Source: Shewanella benthica
GTDB taxonomy: Bacteria; Pseudomonadota; Gammaproteobacteria; Enterobacterales; Shewanellaceae
DNA length: 64,000 nt
Direction: 5' to 3'
Assembly (NCBI GenBank): GCA_023284085.1
Contig: JAKVHY010000011.1
Span: forward strand, 62,001-126,000
Shown here one piece after another: positions 19,348 through 28,850 of this stretch (position 1 is its first letter; each line of letters opens with the position of its first letter). A program made the position numbers and the translations under genes. Below the pieces are notes generated by a model that saw only the letters and a program-made list of their open reading frames with translations, was not told where the DNA came from and did no database searches.

Positions 19348-21699
19348 TTATTGGTGATGCAAGCTATACCAGAGCTGGCCGAGTGCAATACCACCGTCAT
19401 TAATCGGAACATGATGGGGCATTAAACGTTGACTCGCCTGTTGGTTAAGCTTCGATATACATAGCTCAGACAGATAGCGGTTTTGAAAGACACCACCAGA
19501 TAACACCACGGGTAGATATGTATATTGTTTTGCAAGAGTGGTGACGGCATCGCTCAGGCTATGCATAAATCCACGCGCAATCGCACCGACTCTGTGCTCG
19601 GTTAATGGCTCTCGAGTTGCGCTGCATACTAACTGCTTAAACAGGGTATCGAGATGCCACATGCCATCGATAACAGGAAGTGTGTAACAAGACTCTTCAG
19701 TTGCTATCGAATCGTCGAGTCGGTTTGCTGCCGCTTCGAGTAACATACCGGCCTGGCCCTCAAATTGTGTTTTCTCTATCAAACCGAGTAACACGGCGAC
19801 TGCATCGAAAATACGACCGACTGAAGAGGTTTCGATACAGCGACTCTTGCTGAGCCATAACTTATGCAGGTTCTCTATGAATCTGGGGGAGGTTTTAGTC
19901 AAGATAGCCAAGGGGAGTGCGAGGATTTCATCCAGGGAATATTGCTGAAACAGGATGGCCAGCAGCAAACGCTTAGGATCCTTAATTGCCTGCTCTCCAC
20001 CTATGAGCATAAAGGGTTTTATGTGGCAGACTCGCTCGAAACCATTCACATCGGCGATGAGTGCCTCGCCCCCCCATAAAGACTGATCGTCACCCAGGCC
20101 GGTGCCATCGAAGCTAAAACCGAGTACCTTATCCTTAACCCGATTGACGGCCATGACACTGAGTATATGGGCATGATGATGCTGCACCGTTAACTGTTTA
20201 ACCCCCTCGTGTTGATAGGCAAATTGCTGCGCCCATTTAGAGGGGGAATAGTCAGGGTGTTTATCCTTTATGACGGTTTTAGGGTTAAATTGATAAAGGC
20301 GTTGAAAGGTGGCCAATGTATCTTCGAAGTAGCTTTGGGCTTCTAAACTAAACAGATCGCCAATATGAGGGCTGAGCACCATCTTGTCTTCGAACCCGAA
20401 GGCGATGCTATTTTTTTGTTGTGCCCCCACCGCGAGATGATGGGAGGCACAGCCTGCTGGATTGTGTATGCTCAATGGCGCGAAACCACGGGCCAAACGC
20501 AACACCTGAACCTCATCTGCGACGCATTGAATGACACTGTCATCACAGGCGTTGATGATGGGGCGGTTATGATCCAAAATTGAATCTACCACATCAGCAA
20601 GCTGAGCGATGATCTCCTTTGCATCGCAAATTATCGGTTCACCACTGCGATTAGCACTGGTGGCCACTATGGGGGTGTCGAGCGCTTTGAGAAGCAGAGA
20701 ATGCAGCGGCGTGTAGGGTAAGAAAATCCCCAATTTATCGATGCCGGGCGCGACTGCCGGGCTTAAATTGATCGTATTGGAGCGGTTCTTATTCATGATG
20801 GTGATGGGTCTTTCCAGCGCACAGAGCTGATCCCATTCAAATTGCGAACCAGTCACGACAGATTTTGCCATCTCGAGGCCACTCACCATGACGGCTAATG
20901 GTTTACTCGGGCGTCTCTTTCGCTCCCTCAACCGCTCGACGGCATCATGATTAGTCGCATCGCAGACCAAGTGGAAGCCGCCAAGTCCTTTAATTGCCAT
21001 GATCTCTCCCTGCGACAATCGCTCGACAGTCTCTGTTAATGCCGCGTCTTTTTCTGCCAGAAGTTCGCCCTTTCGAGAGAGTAAGGACAGCTGAGGGCCG
21101 CACTGGGGGCAGCTGACGGGTTGAGCATGGTAACGCCTGTCTAATGGATCGAGATAGGATGCCTCACAACTGGAACACATGGAAAAACTTGCCATCGATG
21201 TGTGTTTTCTGTCATAGGGCAAGGCCTTTATCAGTGTGTATCTGGGCCCACAATTAGTGCAGTTAGTAAACGGGTAGCGGTAATGGCGGTTAACTGGGTC
21301 ATTAATTTCATCCAAACAGGTGCTGCAACAGCTCTTATCCGGGGATACTGCTACAACCGCAGTTACGTTGTCATCGCTGGCCACTATGATGAAATCCTGG
21401 CAATCCTGAAGCAGTTGCACTTGCGTTGAACTTAGGGTGTCGATGCGAGCGAGCGGGGGAGGAGAGGCATCAAAATGCGCGATAAAACGGTCTATATTGC
21501 GTCGTTTCCCCTGAACTTCAATGGTGACTCCCTGGCCGTTGTTGAGCACGAAGCCGCCGAGATTTTCGTCCCGGGCATGGCGATAGACGAAGGGCCGGAA
21601 ACCGACCCCCTGAACGATACCTGTGACAAGGATTTCGACCCTTACAGCCGAGTCTGGCTGTAAGGAAGAGAGAGGCTTGTTTTCTCTGGTTTCAATCAT
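19348..21699 (-). CDS. hypF: Carbamoyltransferase HypF
   Basis: Makes the cyanide precursor: it turns carbamoyl phosphate and ATP into a carbamoyl adenylate and transfers the carbamoyl group to HypE. 783 aa. Domains in order: acylphosphatase-like (GIVQGVGFRPFVYR, ~20-105), two zinc fingers (CSTC...CTNC and CSSC...CPQC, ~120-205), a YrdC-like domain (~210-390; AIKGLGGFHLVCDA, LRERKRRPSKPLAVM), and a Kae1-like C-terminal domain (TVQHHHAHILSVMA, FSFDGTGLGDD, VLSGGVFQNRYL, NDGGIALGQ). Three bases after the HypF-like gene upstream. Confidence 0.96.
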   Translation of the reverse strand: MIETRENKPLSSLQPDSAVRVEILVTGIVQGVGFRPFVYRHARDENLGGFVLNNGQGVTIEVQGKRRNIDRFIAHFDASPPPLARIDTLSSTQVQLLQDCQDFIIVASDDNVTAVVAVSPDKSCCSTCLDEINDPVNRHYRYPFTNCTNCGPRYTLIKALPYDRKHTSMASFSMCSSCEASYLDPLDRRYHAQPVSCPQCGPQLSLLSRKGELLAEKDAALTETVERLSQGEIMAIKGLGGFHLVCDATNHDAVERLRERKRRPSKPLAVMVSGLEMAKSVVTGSQFEWDQLCALERPITIMNKNRSNTINLSPAVAPGIDKLGIFLPYTPLHSLLLKALDTPIVATSANRSGEPIICDAKEIIAQLADVVDSILDHNRPIINACDDSVIQCVADEVQVLRLARGFAPLSIHNPAGCASHHLAVGAQQKNSIAFGFEDKMVLSPHIGDLFSLEAQSYFEDTLATFQRLYQFNPKTVIKDKHPDYSPSKWAQQFAYQHEGVKQLTVQHHHAHILSVMAVNRVKDKVLGFSFDGTGLGDDQSLWGGEALIADVNGFERVCHIKPFMLIGGEQAIKDPKRLLLAILFQQYSLDEILALPLAILTKTSPRFIENLHKLWLSKSRCIETSSVGRIFDAVAVLLGLIEKTQFEGQAGMLLEAAANRLDDSIATEESCYTLPVIDGMWHLDTLFKQLVCSATREPLTEHRVGAIARGFMHSLSDAVTTLAKQYTYLPVVLSGGVFQNRYLSELCISKLNQQASQRLMPHHVPINDGGIALGQLWYSLHHQ

Positions 21700-21702
21700 A
21701 GG

Positions 21703-23442
21703 CTATTGTCTTCGCTTTTTAAGATAAAGCCCGCCGACGGCGAGGTTGTTACCATCGAGATCCAGTTTATGATTGATTTTTAGAGGGAAATTGTTACCCA
21801 GTCGCAGAGATAACCTTTGAGTCAGCACTTCGTTGGCAAACTCACTGCCTGCCAATACGACCGAACTTATCCCAATATTGAGATCCTGATGTTCAATCCA
21901 GTTCGCCAGAAAGTCGGCCAGAGAATCCTGCATACCGAATGCCAATTTGTATGAGTCTCTATCATCGGCTAAGCGGAAACTGATCAGTGACCCCAGTGTT
22001 TTGCACCAGTTAAGGCTTCTATGGGCTTCACCTTTAGTCAGGGGGTAATCGATTCGAGGCGAATTAGACCCTCTGTGAGCCATGGCGCAACCGATTAAGG
22101 CATCGGATAGCGCATCTTTAGTCAAGGTCTTGGTTGGAATCCCGAGGATCACCGCCGCAATAGCCCAAAGGCTCTGCAGATTATCCGTTGGCGAGGCTAA
22201 ATTCAGATCCAGCAGTCTGAGATAATCATCGGGATATTTCTGTTTAAACTTGTTAACCACGTCACGTTGAGGGCTCTGCTCCAGGTGATGGTAGATGTCA
22301 TAGCCTATGCTAGGAAGTGTTGGCAGAGAGAAGAACAACTCAGCGTTTTGAGCACGGTCTAGAGTCACAATCTGGCCAGTCTGCTCCTGACTGAAGTAGA
22401 TCACAGCGCTGTTTTTACCCTGACCACTCTCAAGATTTCCTGCGTGAAGGGCGCAGAGCCCGGCGTCACTTCTTTTGTCATCCGTTCCATCGACATCCGA
22501 CTGAGTACAGCTAATCAGCCCCTTTTTCCACCTTGCGACTATGCCGTTGAAACTCGCTTCGTCGTGCAGAGGCTCAGGGGCATTGTCTAAAACGACTAGG
22601 GGTTCATTATTGTCTGTTTCACTGGATATTGTACTCCATGCCGATTGGATCCAAACCATAGGCTTGCTGAGATTGTCGCCATGGAAATAGAGCCAATCGA
22701 TCCCCTTCAGCCTTAATATTTCACACAGAACGACCATGGCACGGTTATAGGCAAAGCAGAGATCGTAAAGAGGCGCATCAAGTTTTGGGTGTTCGTTAAC
22801 CGGGCGGGCGGTGATTAACGGTTTTTCGATACTCGACAGGGCTAAGATGTGATGATCTTTCAGGTGAAACTGGGCGTTAAGTGTATTGGGGTTACAGATA
22901 AGCAGCTTATCCCGGCCCGTATGACTTAAAGGCGAAAGACTCAAGGTGATGGGAGTTTTGTTTGGAAGTTGAGCGGCGCCATCTCTTAGTAGAGTCTCTG
23001 CAATTGACACAAGATCGGTATAGGAGAGACCCAAGTGCGCTTTATGAAGACGGCTTGCCCCATGGCAGCAGTCGCACTTTAAGGAGATATCGCCAAACAA
23101 TGGGGATTGATTATCACCGAATTTTGGCAGACATTGCTGACAGAATTCCTGCTCTACCTTGGCATCGGGTAATAGTTGATGGCTCCCCATACGAGAATCG
23201 ATCAAAGAGATGCGTGAATCTGTTAACCACACTGAGATAAGGAAATCTTGCGCAATCGCATCAGCGAGGGATTCAAGCTGCTTTAGCTCACCCAGAGCCT
23301 CGATAAAATAGACCTGCTTTTGATAACCTACCGTAATGTCTAGCTGGTCATGATTAAGGTATTGATTACACAAGTGTGCATAGAGGGGAACTTGTCTCGA
23401 GCAGGTAAATTCAAACCTAATATTCTTCATTGTATGTGACAC
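21703..23442 (-). CDS. HypF-like (degenerate Kae1-type) protein in the hydrogenase operon
   Basis: 579-aa protein lying between hyaD and hypF. I do not know its function. It looks like a stripped-down, diverged HypF: a Cys pair plus cluster (C101xxC104 ... C123, C125, C126) resembles the HypF zinc-finger region, and the last 60 residues (SSVVLAGSEFANEVLTQRLS ... DGNNLAVGGLYL) track the HypF ending SGGVFQNRYL ... DGGIALGQLW. The acylphosphatase motif and the Kae1 His metal site (HHHAH) are missing, so catalysis as HypF is unlikely. Overlaps hyaD by 26 bp (14 bp if ATG 23430 is used) and is 3 bp from hypF, so it is firmly part of the operon. A maturation accessory role is an inference. Confidence 0.75.
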   Translation of the reverse strand: MSHTMKNIRFEFTCSRQVPLYAHLCNQYLNHDQLDITVGYQKQVYFIEALGELKQLESLADAIAQDFLISVWLTDSRISLIDSRMGSHQLLPDAKVEQEFCQQCLPKFGDNQSPLFGDISLKCDCCHGASRLHKAHLGLSYTDLVSIAETLLRDGAAQLPNKTPITLSLSPLSHTGRDKLLICNPNTLNAQFHLKDHHILALSSIEKPLITARPVNEHPKLDAPLYDLCFAYNRAMVVLCEILRLKGIDWLYFHGDNLSKPMVWIQSAWSTISSETDNNEPLVVLDNAPEPLHDEASFNGIVARWKKGLISCTQSDVDGTDDKRSDAGLCALHAGNLESGQGKNSAVIYFSQEQTGQIVTLDRAQNAELFFSLPTLPSIGYDIYHHLEQSPQRDVVNKFKQKYPDDYLRLLDLNLASPTDNLQSLWAIAAVILGIPTKTLTKDALSDALIGCAMAHRGSNSPRIDYPLTKGEAHRSLNWCKTLGSLISFRLADDRDSYKLAFGMQDSLADFLANWIEHQDLNIGISSVVLAGSEFANEVLTQRLSLRLGNNFPLKINHKLDLDGNNLAVGGLYLKKRRQ

Positions 23443-23974
23443 CGCGTTTGTATGACTCGGGAATTAAGCTATTGATGTCTGTTGACTTGATGCGTTCAAA
23501 GCTGAAATTAAGTTGATTAAGATGTGTTAAAAGTGTTTTTTCCATCAATGGAACTGCAGCTTCTACCAAGGGGGTTAAGCCTAAGGTCATAGGCTCGAGT
23601 ACGGTTGGGGTGACACCTAAGATATAGGTTTTAGGACGATCGCCGACCATATCCATCATGTTCAATGTTTGCAGCATTTCGACTTCGTGAGCACTGCCTT
23701 GCCAGTCGATTTCCGCCGGAGCCTTATCGAAATCGAAAAAATAGACTTGCCCGGGTTGGACATCTTTTGCGTTGACTGTATCGACCACAATTAAGTAGTC
23801 ATATTGACAGATGATCGGGATTAACGCCTGAGCGAGTGTGCCACCATCAGTAATATCCAACTGGTCCTTTTCGTGGCTGAACGTATAATTTTCAGCGATA
23901 TAATTGACGAAATGTACACCGATACCTTCATCCGCGTACAGGACATTGCCAATGCCTAGGAGTAATACCTTCAT
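23417..23974 (-). CDS. hyaD: Hydrogenase maturation protease HyaD
   Basis: Ni-dependent endopeptidase that removes the C-terminal extension of the HyaB precursor after metal insertion. 185 aa. The family features are the N-terminal LLLGIGNVLYADEGIGVHF motif (with the metal-ligand Glu), VVDTVNAKDVQPG, and the SAHEVEMLQTLNMMD His region. It is separated from hyaC by 142 bp with a strong hairpin, and overlaps the next gene. Confidence 0.94.
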   Translation of the reverse strand: MKVLLLGIGNVLYADEGIGVHFVNYIAENYTFSHEKDQLDITDGGTLAQALIPIICQYDYLIVVDTVNAKDVQPGQVYFFDFDKAPAEIDWQGSAHEVEMLQTLNMMDMVGDRPKTYILGVTPTVLEPMTLGLTPLVEAAVPLMEKTLLTHLNQLNFSFERIKSTDINSLIPESYKRGVTYNEEY

Positions 23975-24078
23975 TCAAACCGCACCTTGTTGTTAGTGAC
24001 TATCATCATGGGTAAGTAAGGCCTCTGGGAGCTTTCAACACAATTTTTCAATCCATGAATGTATCGTGATCAAATAAT

Positions 24079-24109
24079 AAAAGTACGCCGACACTGTCGG
24101 CGTACTTTT
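24079..24109 (-). terminator. Strong hairpin between hyaC and hyaD
   Basis: A perfect 14-15-bp stem (arms AAAAGTACGCCGACA / TGTCGGCGTACTTTT) begins 8 bp past the hyaC stop, with A/T-rich flanks. It probably terminates or processes the hyaABC mRNA so that structural subunits are made in excess over maturation factors. Confidence 0.85.
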
Positions 24110-24116
24110 ATATTGC

Positions 24117-24782
24117 TTAGTGTTTCTTGTGGTAATCATAACCAGAGATAATGGAATCTACAGAGTTATGCTTGAACCTGATACCCGACCATATGGCCAT
24201 GTAAACATGGACAAGAACGAAGATGACAAACACCCAAGTCATATAGTGGTGCCAAATTCTGATCTGTGCCAGCCCCCCCATTTGTGCGGTGATCCAGGCT
24301 GCTGAATTCCACATCATGCCACCCATTCCCAGGTGATAGACATTGGCGTACAGTACCAAGCCAGTGATACAGATGAGTAGGGCCATTAGGGATATGACCA
24401 CGTAGGTCGTAAACTGTAATGGTCCATAGACACCCGCTTTATTCAGGTGTCCCATCCACAGGTAAGATTTCAAGTTTTTAACCCAGCTACTTACACTCGA
24501 TACATCGCGAAAAGATCGACGTTCTATGTCGCTCTTGCCGAAGAAAAAGAGGTAAAAGCGCACTAGGGTGATGGCGGTTAACGCAAAGCCAAACACTAAG
24601 TGAGCAAAGCGGATATAGCTCTGAACCTGGATGTCGTTAGTTTCAGGTGCCACTAAAAATGGCCAAGATATATAAAATCCTGTGATAACCAGAACGAGTA
24701 TCGATAGCGCACGAAGCCAGTGAAAAATCCGGATTGCAGGACTGAAGATTAAGTCTCTAGTATGGGTCGCAGAATGATTCAT
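24117..24782 (-). CDS. hyaC: Ni/Fe-hydrogenase b-type cytochrome subunit HyaC
   Basis: Di-heme cytochrome b anchoring the HyaAB dimer to the periplasmic face of the inner membrane and linking it to the quinone pool. 221 aa with four hydrophobic helices and the usual His ligands (IFHWLRALSILV in helix 1, FAHLVFGFALT in helix 2, RIWHHYMTWVFVIFVLVHVYMAIW in helix 4). 22 bp downstream of hyaB. Confidence 0.94.
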   Translation of the reverse strand: MNHSATHTRDLIFSPAIRIFHWLRALSILVLVITGFYISWPFLVAPETNDIQVQSYIRFAHLVFGFALTAITLVRFYLFFFGKSDIERRSFRDVSSVSSWVKNLKSYLWMGHLNKAGVYGPLQFTTYVVISLMALLICITGLVLYANVYHLGMGGMMWNSAAWITAQMGGLAQIRIWHHYMTWVFVIFVLVHVYMAIWSGIRFKHNSVDSIISGYDYHKKH

Positions 24783-24804
24783 TTTGCTTTCCCTCCCTTA
24801 GTGA

Positions 24805-26508
24805 TTATTGGCCGTTGGCATCGATACGGAACTCACTCAACTCTTGTCCCTTAAAGTCCATAACGTGTACAGAACAAGCCATACAAGGGTCAAATGAGTG
24901 AATAATTCGTATGACTTCCAGCGGTTTAGTCGGATCTTCCAACTTCAGACCAATCAAAGCGGCTTCATAAGGCCCCATCTTGCCATTGGCATCGACGGGA
25001 CCTGCGTTCCAGGTTGTCGGCACGACGGCTTGATAGTTCTCAACCAGACCACCTTTGATGCGTATCCAGTGACTTAACATGCCGCGAGGCGCTTCGATCA
25101 TCGAGTGTCCTAGGTACTCCTGACGCGAATCCATTACAGGCTTAACATAAGTAGACTCATCAGATTGCATGTTCACCAGCATGGCATCGAACGTCTTCAG
25201 ACCCTCTTCGGCAACAATCACCGTCTGTAACATACGCGCCGCGGTGCGGCCTAAGGTCGTGAACAGGGCTTCTATCGGTAAACCTGTGGCTTCAAGCAGG
25301 CCATTGACCGAGTCAACCACAACCTTGTTGCCTTTGGCATAGCTCACGAGCAAACATGCAAGTGGTCCCACTTCCATCGGTTCACCGTCGTAGCGCGGTG
25401 ATTTAACCCAAGAGTATTTACCGTCGCCATCGAGCGTCGGCAGCTTACCGTAGACGGTGTCACGTTCGACAAACCCTGTGTAATCAGGGATCGTTGTGCC
25501 GTCATAGGGATGCTGTGCGCCGTCGGCCTTGTACCAAGCGTGGGTCACGTCTTCCTTGATGAGATCTGGGTCGATGTCGGTCACACCGGCAAGATCGCCA
25601 TTCATTATCACACCCTGATCAAACATGTACTGACCATCGGCCAACACGAAGTCATTGGTTGCCATGAAGTTCATCACGTTTACGCCACCGAGTACGCTTG
25701 GCTCATTACCAAATGCTGCCGCCGCCATAACGATATCGGCTTTATAGGCACGATGAATGAAGTCAGTCACGATGGCATGTTTCTGCTTCCACTCCTGCAG
25801 ACGTGCAGGGCTCAACATATCTCGAACCGAAGTCACACCACCAACAACCAAAGATTGTGGATGAGGAGACTTACCACCGAAGATAGCCAACATCTCAGCC
25901 GCGACACGTTGCACTTCCAGCGCCTTGAGGTAGTGAGATAGGACGATCAGGTTTTGCTCAGGGGTAAACTTGTAAGTGCCGTTACCCCAATACGCGTTAG
26001 CGAATGGGCCAAGCTTACCGGTTTCAACGAAACCTTTGATGCGCTCTTGTACGGCTCGTAGATCACCTTCACCGGCAGCAATAGGCTTATCGGTATATTG
26101 AAGTGCTTCTTGCGCCGCCACTGCCGGATCGGCACTGAGCGCAGAGACGATATCTACCCAGTCCAGACCATGGAGGTGATAGAAGTGAACGATATGGTCA
26201 TGCATATACAGTGATGTCTGCATCAAGGAGCGCAGGAACTTAGCGTTAAGTGGAATTTTAGTCCCTAACGCATCTTCCACGGCTTCAATACCACAACGAT
26301 AATGAGAGTAGGTACAAACACCACAAATTCTCTGTACGATCAGGCCGACATCCATAGGACTCCGGCCCTTGAGAATGACTTCGATGCCACGCCATAGCGT
26401 AGAAGATGACCAAGCTTTGGTAATGACATTGTTTTCGTCGACTTCGACTTCGACACGTAAGTGACCCTCAATACGGGTAATAGGATCGATAACGACACGC
26501 TTACTCAT
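24805..26508 (-). CDS. hyaB: [NiFe] hydrogenase large subunit HyaB
   Basis: Catalytic subunit of a periplasmic membrane-bound [NiFe] hydrogenase (group 1). 567 aa. Ni-Fe ligands are C62/C65 in the N-terminal RICGVCTYSH motif and C542/C545 in the C-terminal DPCMACSVH motif. His548 marks the cleavage site, leaving a 19-residue extension (VMDFKGQ...) for HyaD to remove. All four ligand cysteines are present. Exported with HyaA through the Tat system. 3 bp after hyaA. Confidence 0.97.
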   Translation of the reverse strand: MSKRVVIDPITRIEGHLRVEVEVDENNVITKAWSSSTLWRGIEVILKGRSPMDVGLIVQRICGVCTYSHYRCGIEAVEDALGTKIPLNAKFLRSLMQTSLYMHDHIVHFYHLHGLDWVDIVSALSADPAVAAQEALQYTDKPIAAGEGDLRAVQERIKGFVETGKLGPFANAYWGNGTYKFTPEQNLIVLSHYLKALEVQRVAAEMLAIFGGKSPHPQSLVVGGVTSVRDMLSPARLQEWKQKHAIVTDFIHRAYKADIVMAAAAFGNEPSVLGGVNVMNFMATNDFVLADGQYMFDQGVIMNGDLAGVTDIDPDLIKEDVTHAWYKADGAQHPYDGTTIPDYTGFVERDTVYGKLPTLDGDGKYSWVKSPRYDGEPMEVGPLACLLVSYAKGNKVVVDSVNGLLEATGLPIEALFTTLGRTAARMLQTVIVAEEGLKTFDAMLVNMQSDESTYVKPVMDSRQEYLGHSMIEAPRGMLSHWIRIKGGLVENYQAVVPTTWNAGPVDANGKMGPYEAALIGLKLEDPTKPLEVIRIIHSFDPCMACSVHVMDFKGQELSEFRIDANGQ

Positions 26509-26511
26509 TGA

Positions 26512-27648
26512 TTACTCCTCCAGTGGCTTGGCGAAAATGCTGGTAACGGCATGGGCGCCAATACCCACAGCAGTTGCTCCAAGAATAACGGCACCTACGG
26601 TGTCCGCAGTTGCATCAAATCCATGGAGGAGTTGTCTGCCAAGTGGCTTCTCAAAGTCAGCCATGTCATCCCAGAAATTAGGCTCTGAGCAGCCCATGCA
26701 ACCATGTCCCGCCAGTACCGGCCAACTGGTATGATGGTTAAATCTTTCGGTAGGACAGTTGTTGTAGGTATAAGGACCCTTACAACCCAGCTTATAGAGG
26801 CAGTAACCGTCTTTAGCACCTTGATCGCCAAACTCTTCGACGAACTCACCGGCATCGAAACGACCGCGACGTTCACAGTTGTCGTGTACACGAGCACCGT
26901 AAGCCCACTTAGGACGGTTGAACATGTCGAGTGCGGGAAGTTTGCCAAACATGATGAAATACATCAGGGTTCCGACAATGTTCTTCTCACTTGGAGGACA
27001 ACCACCCAAGTTAATCACTGTCTTGTCGACAACTTCATGTATGCCTTTTGCACCCGTTGGGTTAGGCGAAGCGGCTTGAACACCACCGAAAGCTGCACAG
27101 GTACCCACTGAAATAATGGCCGCAGCGCCTTCGGCTGCATGCTTGATGATTTCAAGCCCCGTGTGACCCTTACAACCTATGGTCAGGTAAGCACCGTTGT
27201 TTGCCGTAGGAACAGCGCCTTCCACCGCAAGAAGATATTGGCCTTTGTAGGCTTCCATTGCATGTTCCAGGTTCTCTTCAGCTTGCCAGCCAGAGGCGGC
27301 CATCAAGGTTTCATGGTATTCCAATGAAACATGATCGAAGATCAGAGAATCCAGATTAGGGGTGTCGGTTCTTATTAAAGACTCGGAACAACCTGTGCAC
27401 TCGGCCATATGTAGCCAGATTAACGGCACTCTATCGGCAAGTTCCGCGGCTTGTGCGACAAGGGTGCTGAATGGAAGGGGAAGTGCAAGCATCGCTGTTA
27501 CAGATGCGCTCCACTTCATGAAGTCACGGCGAGAGATGCCATGCTGTTTCATTTTGCTAGTTAATGACTGTCCGTCTCGGGATTTAAGTTGGCGCAGCAT
27601 ATCCAAACGCGCCAGTCCCTGTCGATATAGGGCTGCATGTGTGTCCAT
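26512..27648 (-). CDS. hyaA: [NiFe] hydrogenase small subunit HyaA
   Basis: Fe-S electron-transfer subunit, 378 aa. A long Tat signal peptide carries SRRDFMK at residues 39-45, followed by a hydrophobic stretch (MLALPLPFSTLVAQA). The proximal cluster begins at CTGCSESL; later Cys/His motifs (HDNCERRGRF, YCLYKLGCKGP, NNCPTERFN, GHGCMGCSEPNFWD) supply the other clusters. A C-terminal hydrophobic helix anchors the protein. First gene of the operon; an FNR-like site lies 82 bp upstream. Confidence 0.97.
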   Translation of the reverse strand: MDTHAALYRQGLARLDMLRQLKSRDGQSLTSKMKQHGISRRDFMKWSASVTAMLALPLPFSTLVAQAAELADRVPLIWLHMAECTGCSESLIRTDTPNLDSLIFDHVSLEYHETLMAASGWQAEENLEHAMEAYKGQYLLAVEGAVPTANNGAYLTIGCKGHTGLEIIKHAAEGAAAIISVGTCAAFGGVQAASPNPTGAKGIHEVVDKTVINLGGCPPSEKNIVGTLMYFIMFGKLPALDMFNRPKWAYGARVHDNCERRGRFDAGEFVEEFGDQGAKDGYCLYKLGCKGPYTYNNCPTERFNHHTSWPVLAGHGCMGCSEPNFWDDMADFEKPLGRQLLHGFDATADTVGAVILGATAVGIGAHAVTSIFAKPLEE

Positions 27649-27729
27649 GTTAAACCTTTGTTATTGTAGGGTTGATTTATTTTTACTCACTTCTCATAAA
27701 TGAGTCTATGCCTAAAAAAATGAAAAAAG

Positions 27730-27743
27730 TTGACATGCATCAA
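27730..27743 (-). promoter_or_regulatory. Putative FNR/EtrA (or CRP-family) site upstream of hyaA
   Basis: TTGACATGCATCAA matches the FNR consensus TTGATnnnnATCAA with one mismatch. It is 82 bp upstream of the hyaA start, in the 425-bp gap before the divergent CBS gene. That fits anaerobic activation of the hydrogenase by EtrA. The call is by consensus only. Confidence 0.6.
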
Positions 27744-28073
27744 GCTTTAATTAACTTCAACAAAAAGTGGTGACTTCTATGTTTATCAACATGAAGTTGA
27801 TCGTCATTTATGACGGAAGTGGGTCAATTTGTCGTAATTTTGCTGTTTTGAATGGTCACATCACATTTTTGATACTGCCAGTTTTTATTAAGGTAGGCTA
27901 TTGAATATATTGACGTAATAGGCTAGGTGGCGTGGTGGTAATTTGAATGTTAACGATGCCTATTCTCACAATGCCGTACTTATCAATGATTAATTCTTGC
28001 TCAACTTACTAATCTATAGGTATATTGATAAAAGCGCATATAACACCAATGGATACAAAAACAGGGGAACAAT

Positions 28074-28490
28074 ATGGATTCTATTAAAGTGAGTGAATAT
28101 ATGGATCGTCAACCTGTGTTACTGACACCAGATATGCCATTGGTGACAGCAGTTGATGCACTATTAGAGAGGAAGAAGTTAGGTGCCCCCGTCGTTGATG
28201 AGCATGGCAAATTAGTGGGCTTTTTATCTCAACAAGATTGTATGTCAGTTATGCTGAAAAGTAGTTATCACTGTGATTTAGTCGCAAGGGTGAAAGATTG
28301 CATGAGTGCAGAGGTGCTCAGTGTTACACCTGAACACAGCGTGTTACAGCTTGCAGAGCAGATGCTGGGCTCTAAACCTAAGGTCTACCCAGTGGTCGAT
28401 AATGGTAAAGTCATCGGCACCATCAATCGAACCAATGTGCTCAATGCTATCAACATCTATATGCAGCAGTGTTATCTGGCACCGGTCTAA
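28074..28490 (+). CDS. CBS-domain pair protein, copy 1
   Basis: 138-aa stand-alone Bateman module: two CBS domains (about residues 7-60 and 76-130) with the usual signatures APVVDEHGKLVGFLSQQD and VYPVVDNGKVIGTINRTN. Such proteins bind adenine nucleotides and act as energy sensors; the partner here is unknown. A good ribosome-binding site (AGGGGAA) precedes the ATG. About 88% identical to the second copy at 29433 (16 differences by my count). Divergent from the hydrogenase operon. Confidence 0.85.
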   Translation: MDSIKVSEYMDRQPVLLTPDMPLVTAVDALLERKKLGAPVVDEHGKLVGFLSQQDCMSVMLKSSYHCDLVARVKDCMSAEVLSVTPEHSVLQLAEQMLGSKPKVYPVVDNGKVIGTINRTNVLNAINIYMQQCYLAPV

Positions 28491-28677
28491 GCTTTGATTA
28501 ATAGATGTCATTAATGAGTTGTCATTAATGAGTTATCATTAATGAATTGACTCGTTATCAATGGTTTTATTTATCTAGCTTCGAATGAAGCTAGATAAAA
28601 TTTTGCTTTGGCTCATTTGGCTCATTTGGCTCATTTGGCTCATTTGGTTCATTTGGTTTTGATCGTTATTTTTCGTC

Positions 28678-28704
28678 ATTCCGGCAGATCTTTTGAGCCG
28701 GAAT
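28678..28704. repeat. REP-like palindrome, copy 1
   Basis: Inverted repeat ATTCCGGC...GCCGGAAT with an 11-base loop inside a longer sequence (CGTCATTCCGGCAGATC...) repeated at 29988-30014, each downstream of a CBS gene. Confidence 0.8.
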
Positions 28705-28850
28705 CCAGTGATCTTTGCTGTTGGAATAGGTCATTGAAGGTCGTACCTTCGTAGTCACTTATAGCCTCCGCCTCTTGATTTCATAAGAGCCGTCCCTAAA
28801 CGCTCTGCGATTTCAAACAACTTCCATGTTTAACCGGCAGTTCGACAAAA

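Noticed and set aside
25510..25941. 143-codon plus-strand ORF opposite hyaB
   Set aside because: Antisense shadow of a conserved catalytic subunit gene; no independent features.
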